Assembly: GCA_018292915.2 (NCBI GenBank)
Contig: JACVVK020000164.1
Location: forward strand, 330,501 to 394,500
Length of the DNA: 64,000 nt
Direction: 5' to 3'
Source: Batillaria attramentaria
Taxonomy: Eukaryota > Mollusca > Gastropoda > Batillariidae
This document shows, in pieces, positions 40,901 to 53,263 of the stretch. Each line of letters starts with the position of its first letter. The first letter of the stretch is position 1. A model generated the notes under the pieces. It was not told the origin of the DNA, did no database searches, and was given only the letters and a program-made list of their open reading frames with translations. Made by a program: the position numbers and the translations under genes.

Positions 40901-43350
40901 CCTTCATCCACACACATCTTATCTTCTGAGCTCGCACAAGCACCCGCATCCACCCCCGTTATTATTAGCAAGTGTAAGCAGCCTCATAATTGTTTATGTC
41001 TCTGACACGACTTTTCAGTGTCATTCGGTTTTCCCTACATCTTTTTTTCTGTCAGCAGGCGTTGGCTATTCCGGGTATGTACAGTATGTGGGGTCGCTGG
41101 GCGCCTGTGTCAGAGAGGGCCCAGCTTCTCGGAATTTCTTTTGCGGGTCAGATGGTGGCCAACGCCTCTGTGTTTCCCTTCACGGCCATGTTGTGCGAGG
41201 AGGGACCTTGGGGAGGATGGCCTTCCGTGTTCTACGTGTTCGGTAAGGTCGTGTATGTGTAGCAGGTCTGCGGTTAAATGGTTAAAAAGGTCTGAGTGTT
41301 GATCAGATCCGTGAGGCTTAGGCTCATTTTCCAAATGACGTTGGAGCTCTGGGCAACGTAAAATAAACCAAATCTCTCAAAATCTTCATGAATCTTTTAG
41401 TCAAAGAACCACAGAAGGACAAAAGAATTGTATTAACTATATCTTTTTTAACGGCCATATTGTTGGTTTCGTTTGGTTTGGTTTGGTTTGGTTTGGTCTT
41501 TGGGTTTGGTTTGGTTTGGGTTTTAGGTTGGTTTGGGTTTTGGGTTTGGTTTTCCCGAACAGTACTCACAAACAGGGACCTTTTTATACCAACAGCAACA
41601 ACAACAACAAAATAAACATTAAGGGTGTTGCAAAGACTTTGGCATTTCATATTGAAGATACGATGCTGCCGGTGATGATGATAATGACGGTGATCTAAAA
41701 ATGGTATAGTGCACGGCTCCACCCTAACTGGGTGCTCATGGCGGTTAGGGAGGGAGGTTTTCCTTCTTTTTTTCTTCCTTCTTCTTTTTTTTTTTTCTTC
41801 CTTTTTTCTTAAAGAAAGACAGGAAGAGTGAAGATGGCTAAAGGAGTGATATGCTGAAGAGATGAGTCTTCAGGCGCTTCCCGAACGCAGTGATGATGTT
41901 AGCTGCCTCCATCACTGACACAGGAAGTGGGTTCCACAGTTTGGGGGAGGCTACATTCCTAACGGACATGCTCCTATCAGATCGCACACGCTTCTACTGA
42001 GGCATTGGTTATTTCTTTTCCAGGTGGACTGGGACTGGTGTGGTCCATTGCCTGGTTTGTCCTCGTGAGGGACTCGCCAGAGATTCATCCGCGGATAGAC
42101 CCGAAAGAGAAGGAATACATCGTCAACAGTCGCGCTGCTGTAACCGCCCAGCAGGAAAAGGTGTTTGAGAGCAGTTGTCAAGGATAAACTGAGACTGACC
42201 GAACTGTCAGTCTGCGTAGAGTAGTGTTCGGCTGGACTGTTAAGTTAGGGTAGTTGGTCGTCTTCTCCCATAACCTGTCATAACCAGTGGACAGCGGGGT
42301 TGCACATTTTCCACAGCTTCTATAGGACAAAGTGTCCTGGAAACAGCAAAGTGATAGGACACAGTGTCCTGGTCACTTAGTGGCAATAAAAATGTTAATA
42401 GGACAAATGTCCGCTTGAGGTGGGAAAAATAGGACATTTGAAATTTTTATAAGTCAGTGTCCTGGGACCGACTTAAATGTGCAACCCTGGTACGGGGTCG
42501 CAAAAGAGGTGAGTTAGTTAGTTGGTTAATTACAAACGGTACGACACAATACGTGGATTTCAAAATCTCCTATCTGCCGAGACTACTGACGCTGGCTCTT
42601 TTGCCCCCCCCCCCCCAAAAAAAAAACAAAACAAAAAACAAAAAAAAAAAAACAAACAAACAACAACAACAACAACAACAACAACAAAACAACCAAACAA
42701 ACAAACAACAAATAAACAACCAAACCGAAACAAACCAAACCAAAACAAAACAAAACAAAAACGAAAACACCACCATCACCACCGCCAACAACAACAACAA
42801 CAACAACAACAAAAGCAAGAAAAACAGGAAGTTGCACAAGGATCCCACGCTCTACTCTGGACAGTACACATATTTAATCTGTTTAAAAGGAAACCTATAC
42901 CTCTTACTGTGTTAAGACTGCAAGTATGAACACAATGACTTCATTCACGTAACTTGTCATCCCAGATTTTGAAATCCACAAACCGTAACCTTCTTTGCTT
43001 AATACCGTATCGCCAAAATTATACGGAAGTGAACCTTTCCGATCATAATAAATCGTGTTTAAATCCCTCCCATAAAAATTATTTTGTTCTCGTAGCTAGA
43101 CGTTCCTTGGCGCCAGATCTTGACATCTTGGTGTTTCTGGGCGATAGCTGTGGCACAGTTTACGTACAACTGGGGGTTCTTCCTCATGATCTCCAATCTT
43201 CCCACATTCATGTATGAAGCCATGCGCTTCGACATAAAATCGGTTAGTAAAATGTGCTTCGTTATATCTTAAGTTAAATGGTTACACTTTTTTTTTGAAA
43301 GGGGGGGGGGGGGGGGGGGGGGTCCTCGTATTAGGTTCCGTTCCAGATAA

Positions 43351-43381
<31 letters not shown>

Positions 43382-43491
43382 TTGCTAAATGGCAGTTCTT
43401 CTTCTTCTGCGTTCCCTGGCTAAATGGCAGTATCTACGACTACGTCAATATCTGCACCATTGGAAAATAATAAATTTTCATTGTGTCATTG

Positions 43492-43538
<47 letters not shown>

Positions 43539-45644
43539 GCCGCGTTTTGTTAAAACTACCATTTACAGTGTATGCAGTACCAATAAATGAAAAAAAAAAA
43601 AAAAAACCCAACCCAATAAATAAATAAATGAGGATACTTTCATCCAGAAAACGGAACCAATTCATTTAATGCTACTAATATCTACAATCACTGACTATTA
43701 ATTTCGTCTGCGACAGAATGGCGTGTTTTCCATGCTGCCCTACATATCCCTGTTTTTCGTGATGTCGGGAGCTGGGTTCCTGTCGGATTTCATCATCAAG
43801 CGGCGCTTTGTTACTGTACTTGGGGCCAGAAAACTGTACACAGCGATAGGTAGGTGAATTATTTGTAACCGGGTGTCCCGGCAGGGAAGGTCCTGTTCAT
43901 GCAGGCAGGGAGGCAAACGCAGAGGTCGCTTTGACTTGTGTTTTATTTCAGAAATCAGTGCAAAAATTGTTGAAAACTGAAGCGGGTCTGATGTTCTTCT
44001 TTTGACGTGTTTCTTATGACGCATGATACATGACGTAATCACTTTTACAGAACTATACTCGGGCTATTATCATTACGGCCCTTAGCCGAAACACGGACCG
44101 CTGGCGGGAAAGGGTAACGAAGTGGTGAAAATGACAAAATATACACATAAAACTAAAAATTAGCGCCAACAACAAAAATGGTTAAAACGTACAAACTCTT
44201 CTGCAACTAGCGCAGTCAGTTTATCGGATAACTCTAGCTTAAACAAATGCGAAGATATGTAACACAAAATGGTACAAACCACTCGGCTACATATCTACAC
44301 GTTATACTTTCCGAAACATCTATGCTTCTGTGCGGTTTGGGAGGAGCAGTTTTGATGGTGTCTAGAATCATACCACTAAAGAGACTGTTTACACTACAAA
44401 CCCAGGTTCAACCCGAGTTTACCTCGACTCGGGTCAATAGCGTTTACACTACGTTCTCTGCAAGTCTAACCCTGACAATGACGTAGGAAAACTTACGTCA
44501 TGCCCGCCGTCATGCCTTGACGAAAGCAGCATATCATGACGCCAGCTGCATGTTTAGATCGGAAATGCAGGTTGGCTCTGGACACAGGTTCAACCCTGGT
44601 CCATAGCAAGGTTGAACCTGGGTCGCTTTTGACCCAGAAGCAAATGTAAACGCACCAAACCGGGTTCAACCCAGTAAAATTGCAAACAGCCTCCTTGACA
44701 CAACAGTGCAGCTTTACTACGGCTGACACTGAGCCAACAGAAACCTAAATGCAAGCAGAAAAGCAGAGCGTCTGTCAGAGCGGCTGACTATGACAGCTTC
44801 GAGTCATCGTCGGTTTGTTTGTTTGTTTGTTTGTTTGTTTGCGCATTTAATGAAACTTATTCTTTCTCGATTGCAGTCAAAGCTTGCATAAATCAGTTCC
44901 TGCCAAGTAATACAAGCGTCGCGCTTCAGTCCCCCTGGCGAGCCGGCCCCTTTACTCTGATCGACGTGCATTGGCAAACTGAACCACAGAACGTTCATGA
45001 ACGTCATGAATGGGAAAAGGGATGATTTTAAGTAGAAGGACATCGACGTAATGGTCTTTCTTCCTCAAATGACGTCAATGGACTTACTTCTTTCTTTCCA
45101 TGTTCAATGTGGAGTCACAGTCACATCGAACTACACTGATGTGCTTCCCTCGTTGGAGTGTCGCCAGGTGTTGTACTCATTATGCCGCGGGACGCGATTG
45201 GCTGAATTTTGGGGGCTCGATCCTGTTGATTGACAGGAGTGGAGTCCTCCATTGGCTCGGAGTGCATTCTACCGCTGGTAGGCGTGCAAAATTGCCACGT
45301 GTGACCAGTCTCTTATAAACTAAAAATTCCATCGGCACCTTCAATGAAAATGTCTTTTGCGCTTTCAGCTTACGTCATACCTGCTGTTCTCCTGGTAGTC
45401 ATGAGCCATCTCCCGTGCACCGAAGTAGCAGCAGTAATGATTCTACTGGTCGTGGCGGTGGGACTGACCGGGTTGGCCCCAACGGGTGGCTTTTTCGTCA
45501 ATCCTTACGACATTGCTCCAAGATACGCCGTCAGCATCTGTACCGCCACCAACACCATGGCAACGATGTCTGGCGTCATCAACCCTTACGTCGTTGCTGC
45601 CGTCACAAAAGATGTAAACGAAGGTGGAAGGGGAAGGGGTAGTG

Positions 45645-45725
<81 letters not shown>

Positions 45726-45929
45726 GTTGTTGCTGTTTGTTCTTGATTTGTTAAGGGGATTTTTATGTTGTTTTGTTTGTTTGTTTGCTGTTGGTTGTTT
45801 GGGTTTTTGATGCTTTTTGTTTTCTGGGGGGTTTTTGTTTTGTTTTTGTTGCTTTAGTTTTGTTGTTGTTATTGTTTGTTTTTTTGTTTTTTGTTTGTTT
45901 GTTGTTGTTTTTTTTTGTTTGTTTTTTGG

Positions 45930-46020
<91 letters not shown>

Positions 46021-46539
46021 GGGGGGAAGGGGGGTCGTTCTGTTCTTTGGGTTTTGTTTTTTTCTTGTTTGTTGGGTGTTTTTTGTTGTTGTTGTTTTTT
46101 TCTCCTACTACAGTATACGCCGGTTATAAGAAACTCGAGGGGGGTGAATTTTTTGGTTTCTTATATCCGAGTTTTTTTATATCTGAAAGTCGGATATAAG
46201 AAAGTATTTTGAAAAATATTTCTTATAACCGAGTTCAGTGAAAAAAAAAGGTTTAAAACATTTCTTTTTTTCTCAGTTCGTGTATGTTTTGCATTAAATT
46301 AAGAAATATCTGGTTTCTCTTAAAGACCTGCACAGAATATATATGTGTAGAGTTAATATACACCAGTGCGCTTGTGTCCTTCAATGTCAGATTTTTTTGT
46401 TTGAACATGAAAATACTGTTTTTGCTTCCCAACTGTAGCGCTGGCGGTCATGTGGTAAGAAAAAACAAAACAAAAAGAAAAAAACAACAACCAAACCAAC
46501 CAACCAACCAACCAAACAAACAAACAAAAAAGAACTAAG

Positions 46540-46575
<36 letters not shown>

Positions 46576-47497
46576 CCTTGTATTTATAGGATATATTAAA
46601 AGTGCATTATGTATCAACTTTTGATCTATAAAACACTCGTCCCATTAGAGTATGATATGCGATGCTTTCCGTGTCTAATTTGGCTGAAAAAAGCTGCAAA
46701 TTAGCTATTTTTTCTGTTGGGAGGGGGAAGGGGAATAGAGGAAAGATGGACCACGTATATTGTCAAAGAAAGGAATTGATGAACAGTTAGTCTAATACTG
46801 ATAGCCCTGTAGACAAAGACAGACATACAGAGAGGGAGAGAGAGAAAGAGAGAGAGAGAGCTCCCAATCAGGCAAAAAAACAAAATAATAATAAAAACAA
46901 CATATAACAATAGAACAACAAAAATGCATCTCGTATTTTTTCTTCTTGCCAACATTCAATTTTGCACGGAACACAATGGTAAAGAACCAATTCAAGAAAA
47001 GAAAATCATGCGCCATCATGTGCCTGTCTTAAGTGACGTCAGACCTGACCTGTTTTCTTAGAATGAGTGAAATTTTCTTGGAAATGTACTTTCGGTTTCT
47101 TACAATGAGTGAAATTTTCTTGGAAATGTACTTTCGGTTTCTTATATCCGAGTTTTTGTATCAAGCGGGACAAGAAATTTGCTTTCCTAAAACCGAGTTT
47201 TCTTATAAGCGAGTTTCTTGTATCCGAGTTTTTGTAATACATAATAAAGAAGAGTTTGGCCGGGGGGAAAAAAATCGTTGGCAATAACCGAGTTTTCTTA
47301 TATCCGAGTTGCTTATATCCGGCGTCCACTGTATCCCTTTATACTTGTGCGATATGCTCCGGGTTTGTTTGTTCCCCCCCCCCCCCCTTTTTTGGGGTTA
47401 GATGTGTGAAACATCTGAAGTGAGAACCCAAGTAGTCAATAATGAATACAATGCATACATTTTTCCAGATCATTACCATCAATGCACTGTCGGCTAT

Positions 47498-47553
<56 letters not shown>

Positions 47554-47790
47554 TGCGTGCGTGTGTGCGTGCGTGCGTGCGTGTGTATTTTCCAGAAAAC
47601 AAGGGAACAGTGGCAAACAGTGTTCTACATAACCGCAACTATATTTCTTGTGGGAACACTATTCTTCAGCATTTTTGCAAAGGCCAACGTGCAGCCATGG
47701 GCGAAACCAGTAGAGGTGGAATTAGAACTGAAGATTGAAGACCATCAGAAAAAAGAACATCCAGAGACATGCCACACAGAAGACAGTTGA
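34349..47790 (+). CDS. SLC17-family anion transporter, copy 2 (tandem paralog)
   Basis: Coding exons: 34349-34409 (ATG), 36082-36243, 36815-36951, 38040-38273, 41059-41242, 42024-42160, 43096-43242, 43717-43849, 45369-45613, 47596-47790 (TGA). All phases match and give 544 residues. Exons 4 to 8 have exactly the same lengths as in copy 1 (234, 184, 137, 147, 133 bp) and exon 9 differs by 3 bp, so the two genes are a tandem duplication. Family marks: IFYQRVSFSMAIVCMMNHTA, LQGLLLGALYWGYTVAQIPG, MWGRWAPVSERAQL, RDSPEIHPRIDPKEKEYI, NGVFSMLPYI. The N-terminus (MADAHVENENNLDEDRVTEK) is short, acidic and cytosolic. The luminal loop (exon 3) is unrelated to that of copy 1, the usual divergence pattern. 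Acceptor 41058 has a NAGNAG alternative at 41055. AATAAA lies at 48018. Confidence 0.92.
34563..34800 (-). repeat. Interspersed repeat family D (second copy at 17686-17890)
   Basis: The two loci share about 200 bp (ctgtcgcacgcaccagagtg, cacataaagtagcgctt, tcgtcctccagccctgcggc, gatacgtgcgccgaggagaa). On the minus strand both give short open frames with LVRATVFLF, which may be a remnant of a mobile-element protein. No family is assigned. Confidence 0.7.
34960..35107 (+). repeat. Family G repeat
   Basis: Contains ggaataccctttcatttt, gatttggcggagaaggtcgt, a diverged gcgaaatagtattttgttgt and an (AACT)n tail. In intron 1 of SLC17 copy 2. Confidence 0.7.
35531..35697 (+). mobile_element. tRNA-derived SINE, family B, plus copy, with a headless relative at 35151-35272
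   Basis: Intact plus copy in intron 1 of SLC17 copy 2 (gggtggccgaatggtagagc, then gagttcgtatcccggctggg). A second, headless copy of the same body and tail lies 260 bp upstream. Confidence 0.85.
36280..36452 (+). mobile_element. tRNA-derived SINE, family B, plus copy
   Basis: Starts 37 bp after the 5' splice site of exon 2 of SLC17 copy 2. Head, B box and the caaacacccacccacc tail are all present. Confidence 0.87.
37619..38027 (+). mobile_element. tRNA-derived SINE, family A, copy 3, abutting exon 4 of SLC17 copy 2
   Basis: Plus-strand copy. The first ~20 bp (gggcggtcggtggtctagtg) are present twice in tandem at 37619-37658. B box ggttcgagtccc lies near 37694. The (ATT)n tail ends at 38027, only 12 bp before the AG acceptor at 38039, so the element supplies most of the sequence just upstream of that splice site. 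Confidence 0.92.
38856..40548. mobile_element. Fold-back element with ~235-bp inverted ends and CCGG target duplication
   Basis: The ends read tgtag.atccggtccggtcc in opposite orientation; arms at about 38856-39090 and 40312-40548 are inverted copies of each other, rich in ggtccccc motifs. CCGG flanks both sides (38852-38855, 40549-40552), consistent with a 4-bp target duplication. The 1.2-kb centre has no recognisable transposase; it holds (CT)n/(CA)n and a second hairpin. Confidence 0.82.
39384..39572. repeat. Near-perfect hairpin, 63-bp arms
   Basis: Arms 39384-39447 and 39508-39572 are reverse complements with about one mismatch (core agtataggctacatagaacg), separated by about 60 bp. The motif ttgtgggatgag.aaacggtc occurs in the loop (39476-39500) and again after the right arm (39602-39628). 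Confidence 0.88.
40611..40985 (-). mobile_element. Probable LINE/SINE 3' region (minus)
   Basis: On the minus strand it ends with aagcaataaatctatcttat and a (TATCT)n tail, next to gaggagcaaagcaaattctt. No coding sequence remains. It borders the truncated end of the TIR element at 40610 and lies just upstream of exon 5 of SLC17 copy 2. Confidence 0.5.
42604..42830 (+). repeat. C-run plus (AAC)n/(AAAC)n tract
   Basis: C11, A10 and mixed AAC/AAAC repeats. The complement is the same T/G-rich type seen elsewhere, here in the opposite orientation to the gene. Confidence 0.9.
44380..44697. mobile_element. MITE-like TIR element, family E, intact copy
   Basis: Ends gactgtttacactacaaacc and, inverted, gttcaacccagtaaaattgc with caaacagcct. 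The interior has several half-palindromes around cgggtt/aaccc and gacgtaggaaaacttacgtc. About 320 bp, no coding capacity. It lies in intron 8 of SLC17 copy 2. Confidence 0.75.
46111..47331. mobile_element. pogo/Tc1-like non-autonomous element, 1.2 kb
   Basis: The termini cagtatacgccggttataag and, inverted, cagtggacgccggatataag are flanked by TA on both sides (46109-46110, 47332-47333), as for Tc1/mariner-pogo elements. Both ends carry arrays of cttatatccgagttt / ttataaccgagtt. No transposase frame remains. It lies in intron 9 of SLC17 copy 2. Confidence 0.78.
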
Positions 47791-48017
47791 AATTAGAATG
47801 TGCTTATCCTGAAATCCTGAACGCCTTCTTCCAAAATTACCAAAGAATCAAAAGGAGATGCAAGGACACGGCATGGAAACTTTGGGGGCTCCAACACGCC
47901 GCGGACTTGCAGAAGTCTCAGTACATCATCACTACATGCACTACCAACCTAGTCATATGAGGCAGAATCCAGGAAAAGCAGTTTAGAAGAAAAAACAAAA
48001 ACAAAAAAAACTTGGAG

Positions 48018-48023
48018 AATAAA
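48018..48023 (+). terminator. Poly(A) signal AATAAA of SLC17 copy 2
   Basis: AATAAA stands 228 bp after the stop codon at 47790, with a T/GT-rich stretch (gttgttgttttc) about 20 bp further on. The position fits a short 3' UTR. Confidence 0.6.
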
Positions 48024-48239
48024 ATTTCAGATTCACTGAAACTGTTGTTGTTTTCACGTTTAATGGGTGCAAAGTCTTGATGTGGTTTGTTGATATTGCT
48101 CATCTTTTTTTTTTTCTTCTTCTATTTAATAATTTAAATCAAATATTCGCTTCTTATCCTCTGATGACACACACAGGTAGCTCAGTTGTTCTTCAGGTCA
48201 AGCTGATTGTCATGTTCATCTTATCATGTTTTGTAAAAT

Positions 48240-48450
48240 TTTATGTATGGTAGACTGTATGTATGTTTCTTTATTATGTATGTATATGTGTGTATTATCA
48301 TGTATCATGTGAGTACTACTGTTTCATACATCTGTCACCATCATCACAATGTAAGAATGTATTGTATGACTGTGTGTATGTAACGGTTTTGCTATTGCAA
48401 GACGCCCAGAGCTCCAGCAGGAGGTTGGGTGCCAGACAAATCCTCGTCAT
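48240..48450 (+). mobile_element. LINE-type 3' end in the convergent intergenic gap
   Basis: Contains gacgcccagagctccagcag, as in the 24578-24947 element, and ends near a tcctcgtcattatta tail followed by (CA)n. It lies between the AATAAA of SLC17 copy 2 and that of ATP6V1F. Confidence 0.5.
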
Positions 48451-48496
<46 letters not shown>

Positions 48497-48558
48497 TTCT
48501 CTGTCAGAATGCTCAAGAAAAAGAAGTGACCGTCCAGACAGCTTGATACTTGTGTGGC

Positions 48559-48564
48559 TTTATT
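48559..48564 (-). terminator. Poly(A) signal of ATP6V1F
   Basis: Reads AATAAA on the minus strand, 335 bp past the stop codon at 48899. About 500 bp then separate it from the AATAAA of the convergent SLC17 gene. That gap holds a LINE-type 3' end and a (CA)n run. Confidence 0.5.
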
Positions 48565-48898
48565 TTTATGCAGCTCTACTGTTCCAGAATACCACCAGTT
48601 ACCACATAAAAAGAAAGCAAAATACACGCTACAAATTCAACACTTTTGCACACTCCACATTCAATTTAAAACCGTCAAACCTACATCAAAGGTTACATGT
48701 AATCCAGGAAAAAATCAAATGACACATATGTACACTAGTGGAATGTGAACTCATTCATACGGCTCATTCAGACAGTGTGAGTACACGTACTGACGCGATC
48801 ATCTTTCACAAAAATTCTAGTGTGACGTAGTGGTAACGGACATGACTATAACACTGAAAAAGTGTTGTGCAAACGTGTCTCTTTCTTTCTCTCTCAGT

Positions 48899-51143
48899 TC
48901 ACCGGAAATCTTCAGCAGAAAACATGCCCTGAAACAAAGAAAGATAAAAAAGTCAATTTGACAACATTCACCATCACAATTCTGTTTTCACATTTAATCT
49001 ACCCCATTGACATTCAGCCGAAACCTCATGACAACATGTATGTACGTTGGTCCAACAGAAAACGTACCATCATCCTGAAAGATGTACATGCATTTGTTTA
49101 TTGTGATGAACAAACAGTTCATTCCTAGCTCATTTCAATTTTACAGGTAGCCATATTCTACTTGACAAAAGAAATAACCTCCAGGTTAGTGCATATGGTG
49201 GAAACAGTACCCAACACACAAATCTTACCCTGGCTCTCCGAAGAATGGAATCTTTGGAAGCGTCGTACGGAGAGTCTTTGCTCGGAATTTCCAGGACAGC
49301 GGGGATGGGACTAGAATGCTGGTCAATCACATGCCGGATCATCTCAGCAATCTGAAAGTTTATAGAATCATTAACTGTAACTGAACCGTCATCCTCACTA
49401 AAAACTTTCCAAAACTTTTGAACTAATTGAAGTGACAGGATTTAAACTGCCCATGATCTAAAAGTAAAAGCAGCATTTAGTGACAAAGTGACAAAGTCAG
49501 AAGCGCACAAGTATCTGCTGTAATGCTAGGGATATAATTATATATACGTGGGCATGCTGCCCTGGGGTTTTGGGTTTTTGGGTTTTTTTTTTTTTTAAAT
49601 AGACTAAAAATAAATTTTGTGCATTTTGGCATGATTTCAACTAATTCAAGTGCTTCTGAGGAGGACACACTACTTTTGAAGAAAAAACAACAAACAAACA
49701 ACCCCCCCCCCAAAAAAAAAACAAAAAAAAAAAACAAACAAACAAAACAAAAAACAAAAACCAACCAACCCAACAAACAAACCCAAAACAACTGATGAAA
49801 AATCAGCTGAAACAATAGCATCTCAACCGACACCAGCTCATATTTTGCTGAATGGATTAAAGGCTTTCCATTTCACGTGACAATGCTGTGTGTTACCCTT
49901 CAAATGCTCAATGTAAAATAAATTAAGTGAAGTAGAAATCGTACCGTCTGATTGATGAGGATGATGGCAATGTCTTCACGGCGAAGGAATCCTTTGAAGC
50001 ACTCCTCTATTTCAGAAATGCTTGTATCTGAAATCAGGCATAGGTACAAAGATAAGGAAAAAAGTTTGCTTCACCACGATCTTGATGAATCATTGGTAGT
50101 AATGGTACAACCAGCAAAAAAGTGAACTGAGCAATGAAGCTAACCACAGTTATCTGTAAGATGCCACCAACTGTCCTAAACTTTTAAACATGAATATATC
50201 ACAATATTCGTAGCTCCTTGAAGGATCATGCACACTTCAACCAACATTCCTGCAGGCATCACATAACAGTTTTTCTTCCAACCAAAGAATTACAAAAAAA
50301 AAAAAAGAAAAAAAAAAGGAAAATGGTCTACATGATTCATGAAGAACATTTTTTTCAATTTCAGGAGCACGGTGCATACCCATTGCCACCCACAAAATAA
50401 AAAATTCAAGGATTTTTTTTTTTAAAACATACTTTTGTCTACAACCAAGAAGTTTGGATGTCTGTGCTTGTTGATTTCTCCTATGCCCCCAAGGACGAAA
50501 CCAGTGCATGTGTCCTGGAACAAACAACAAAAAGGAAGGAATCAGGAGGTGACTGAGAGTGAGAGTACTGACACAAACAGTGGACCAAAATGTACCATGC
50601 TGCACATCGCTAAACGCACTCTTCTTACATATATATAACAAGACTGCCATACATAAAAAGCTTTAAAAGTTGTGAAAAACTACTCAATAAAAATTTCAGT
50701 CAGGAAAGAGTGCACGCAAGTGATAATTTTGATGTGGAAACAATGAGACATCGATGTCAGTAAATGACAACAACCCACGCCAGTGCAAAAAAAGAAGAAG
50801 AAAAAAACAAAAAGATTTCTTTCCCATGAAGACGAACAGCAGCATACACTCTGAACAAGTGGTAGTAACTTTTTAGCGTGACTGCAGTCTTCCCTGTAAA
50901 ATCACCCATCACTGATGGCTGAAGCAGGCAAGGAACATTTTTACACTACTGCTCACACTGCTGCTCGTTTCGCGACAAAAATCAAACAGTAATTGCGATC
51001 CGTGGGCTAAAAACGAATGAAAATCGGAATTTAAAGGCAAGTAAAATGATCTCTGGCTAAAATCTGCCCGTAAATCGGCCGAGTTCACCCACCTCATCGC
51101 CAATTACAGCAATCAATCTCCCACGAACTGCAGCGATCGCCAT
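48899..51143 (-). CDS. ATP6V1F: V-type proton ATPase subunit F
   Basis: Five exons on the minus strand, in transcript order: 51143-51093, 50514-50433, 50027-49945, 49351-49229, 48928-48899 (TGA). Phases agree and give 122 residues, against about 119 in vertebrate orthologs. Recognisable stretches are [20 protein letters not shown] at the start, [43 protein letters not shown] and the terminal GMFSAEDFR. Subunit F is a small protein of the V1 central stalk that couples ATP hydrolysis to proton pumping. The 10-codon last exon was found from the conserved terminus and its CAG acceptor. A minus-strand AATAAA occurs at 48564-48559. The start codon is 1.1 kb from the oppositely oriented TMUB-like start. 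Confidence 0.96.
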
Positions 51144-51604
51144 TTTGGCTGATAATGAGTCATGTGACTTTAGAAACTGGTAGCTCTGCTTCTTATTTGC
51201 GAATATCACTATTGCAGAAAGTTAAAGCCTCAAATTCTAGACTTAAACTTAGCCCAAAAAGTAGAAAAGATAAATATATTGTGCAAATATTTTCAAAGAG
51301 TTTTTTTGTCAACGTTTGTACGTCCGCGCACGGAGCTAGCTCTGCGTCTAAGTGTTGACGAATTTCCGAGGTGGCCACTGTCGAAGTCGGCTGACCAGTG
51401 TAACAGGTTGGTGTTGCTCCTACATGTTAAGCCGCGTTTGACAGTGTCTTGTACAAGAGAACAGCTACGGGGGTAGCAAAATCTGTTCGTATACTTCTGG
51501 GTTTCATCTAGTTTGGACTGGGGTGTGGCGTTACGAAACCGGATCATTTCTTGTAACCTTTTTGCCTTTAGTGGGTTCATTACACCGTGTTCATTACAGG
51601 GGAT

Positions 51605-51680
<76 letters not shown>

Positions 51681-52269
51681 CGCGCGCGCGCGCGTGTGTT
51701 ACGGACAAAGTATGAATTCTAGCAGCGCGCTGTTTGCCGCATTTATCACCATGTCCATCACACACTGACATGTACTCACAAACGCACGCGCTCACACACA
51801 CGCGCACACACACACACACACACACGCACGCACGCGTGACACACGTTAATCACCTCTGTTCTTTACCCTCCTACCTACTAACCATCATGTCTCTTTCCAG
51901 AACATGGTACCCATTGCTGCCAACATAATATTTTTCTGTGATGTTCTCAAAACCTTGCCACTTACATCAATTAATGTACAAGTACATTTAACCTGCAGTG
52001 TATGAATATTTGAAGAAGTCAGAAGAAGGACATTTTGGGGGTTCAATATTATTTTCATTTGGCTGATTGTTACTGCATGGGCAAAAAAAAAAGTCAAAGG
52101 TTCCTGAGTAAGAAATTTTGTGTTATTGTTCCAGGATGTGTGGGCTTGCCATTTCTGTGCACTGAGAGAGATGTGAAACAGCACCAACCGACGCAAACCA
52201 CCTGGGGCTGTAGCGAACTTTGCCACTCTTCACTGTGTGCCTGAGCAAGAAAAGTGCATTTCAGCTGTC
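51144..52269. promoter_or_regulatory. Shared upstream region of ATP6V1F and the TMUB-like gene
   Basis: 1.1 kb between divergent start codons. The ATP6V1F start is embedded in agcgatcgccattttgg. The middle has (CT)n(GT)n at 51606-51695 and (CA)n. At least one non-coding first exon of the TMUB-like gene is expected here, probably spliced at CAG 52133-52135. No TATA box is evident. Confidence 0.45.
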
Positions 52270-53229
52270 ATGTCTCTCATAGAGGGGGTGGGTGACGAAG
52301 TCACAGTAGGATTTGGGATCCTCCTTCTGATGTGCCTGGTGCTTCTAGCTTGGTTTTCTACACACACTCGGGACATTCCTTTTGTCAGTATTATAGTCGT
52401 GGAACTGTCCCAGCGGCGTCGGCTTAGCAGCAGAAACAGAAACAATGGCAGTGGCGAACCGACCGCGACAGGCGAAGCAACGTCAACAGATGCGCCCCGT
52501 CCGGAGAGGGATGCTGCTTCTAACCAAACATCAGAGGGAGATGCTGTTAGTGCTGATGCGAGCTCTTCAGACGCACCGTCAAGTCGTTTAAGTGGTGAGC
52601 AAGGTGTGGAGCATGGTGAGCCTGTCAGTCCGAAACCTACAGAGTCCAGTCCGGGGACCAGGACAGGCGATTCAGACACGACTTCTAGTAACAATGTGAT
52701 AGCAGACAGTACACAGGCTTCAGGCCCTAGCTTAGCTCAGGACTCTGAGACGCCAGCAGTGTCATCCCAGAACACTGCCGAGGACACTTCAGCTGAGTCA
52801 GCAATAAACCCAGAGGCGAGCAGCCCTGATGAAGTACGCAAGTGGAGAGTCGCCTATTTCGAAAGCAACAGGAGAAAAGAATATGGAGAAACAGAGGAAG
52901 AGGCGGAGGAAGCCAGCAAACCAGTAAAATCCGAGTGTACTGAAGGACAGTCCGTATCAGCTTCTCCTAGTCAAGATAAAAGAACTGAGGCAGCAGCATC
53001 TTCTGCAGCGGGTGTGTGTGATTCTGACAGTCCTGTAAGCGAAGTAACTCCACAGCCCATAGTGGGAGAGTCAAACTCTAGTGACAGGGCTGCCGAAACT
53101 GAAAATCCTTCTTCGGAGTCGCAGCAGATTCGGGTCCGGTTGAAGTACCTGAACGACACGCAGCGCCTGGTGTATGCGAGTCCGCAGGAAACCATTGGCA
53201 ACTTTAGAAGGTGATTTGATGTTTCTAGA

Positions 53230-53263
<34 letters not shown>

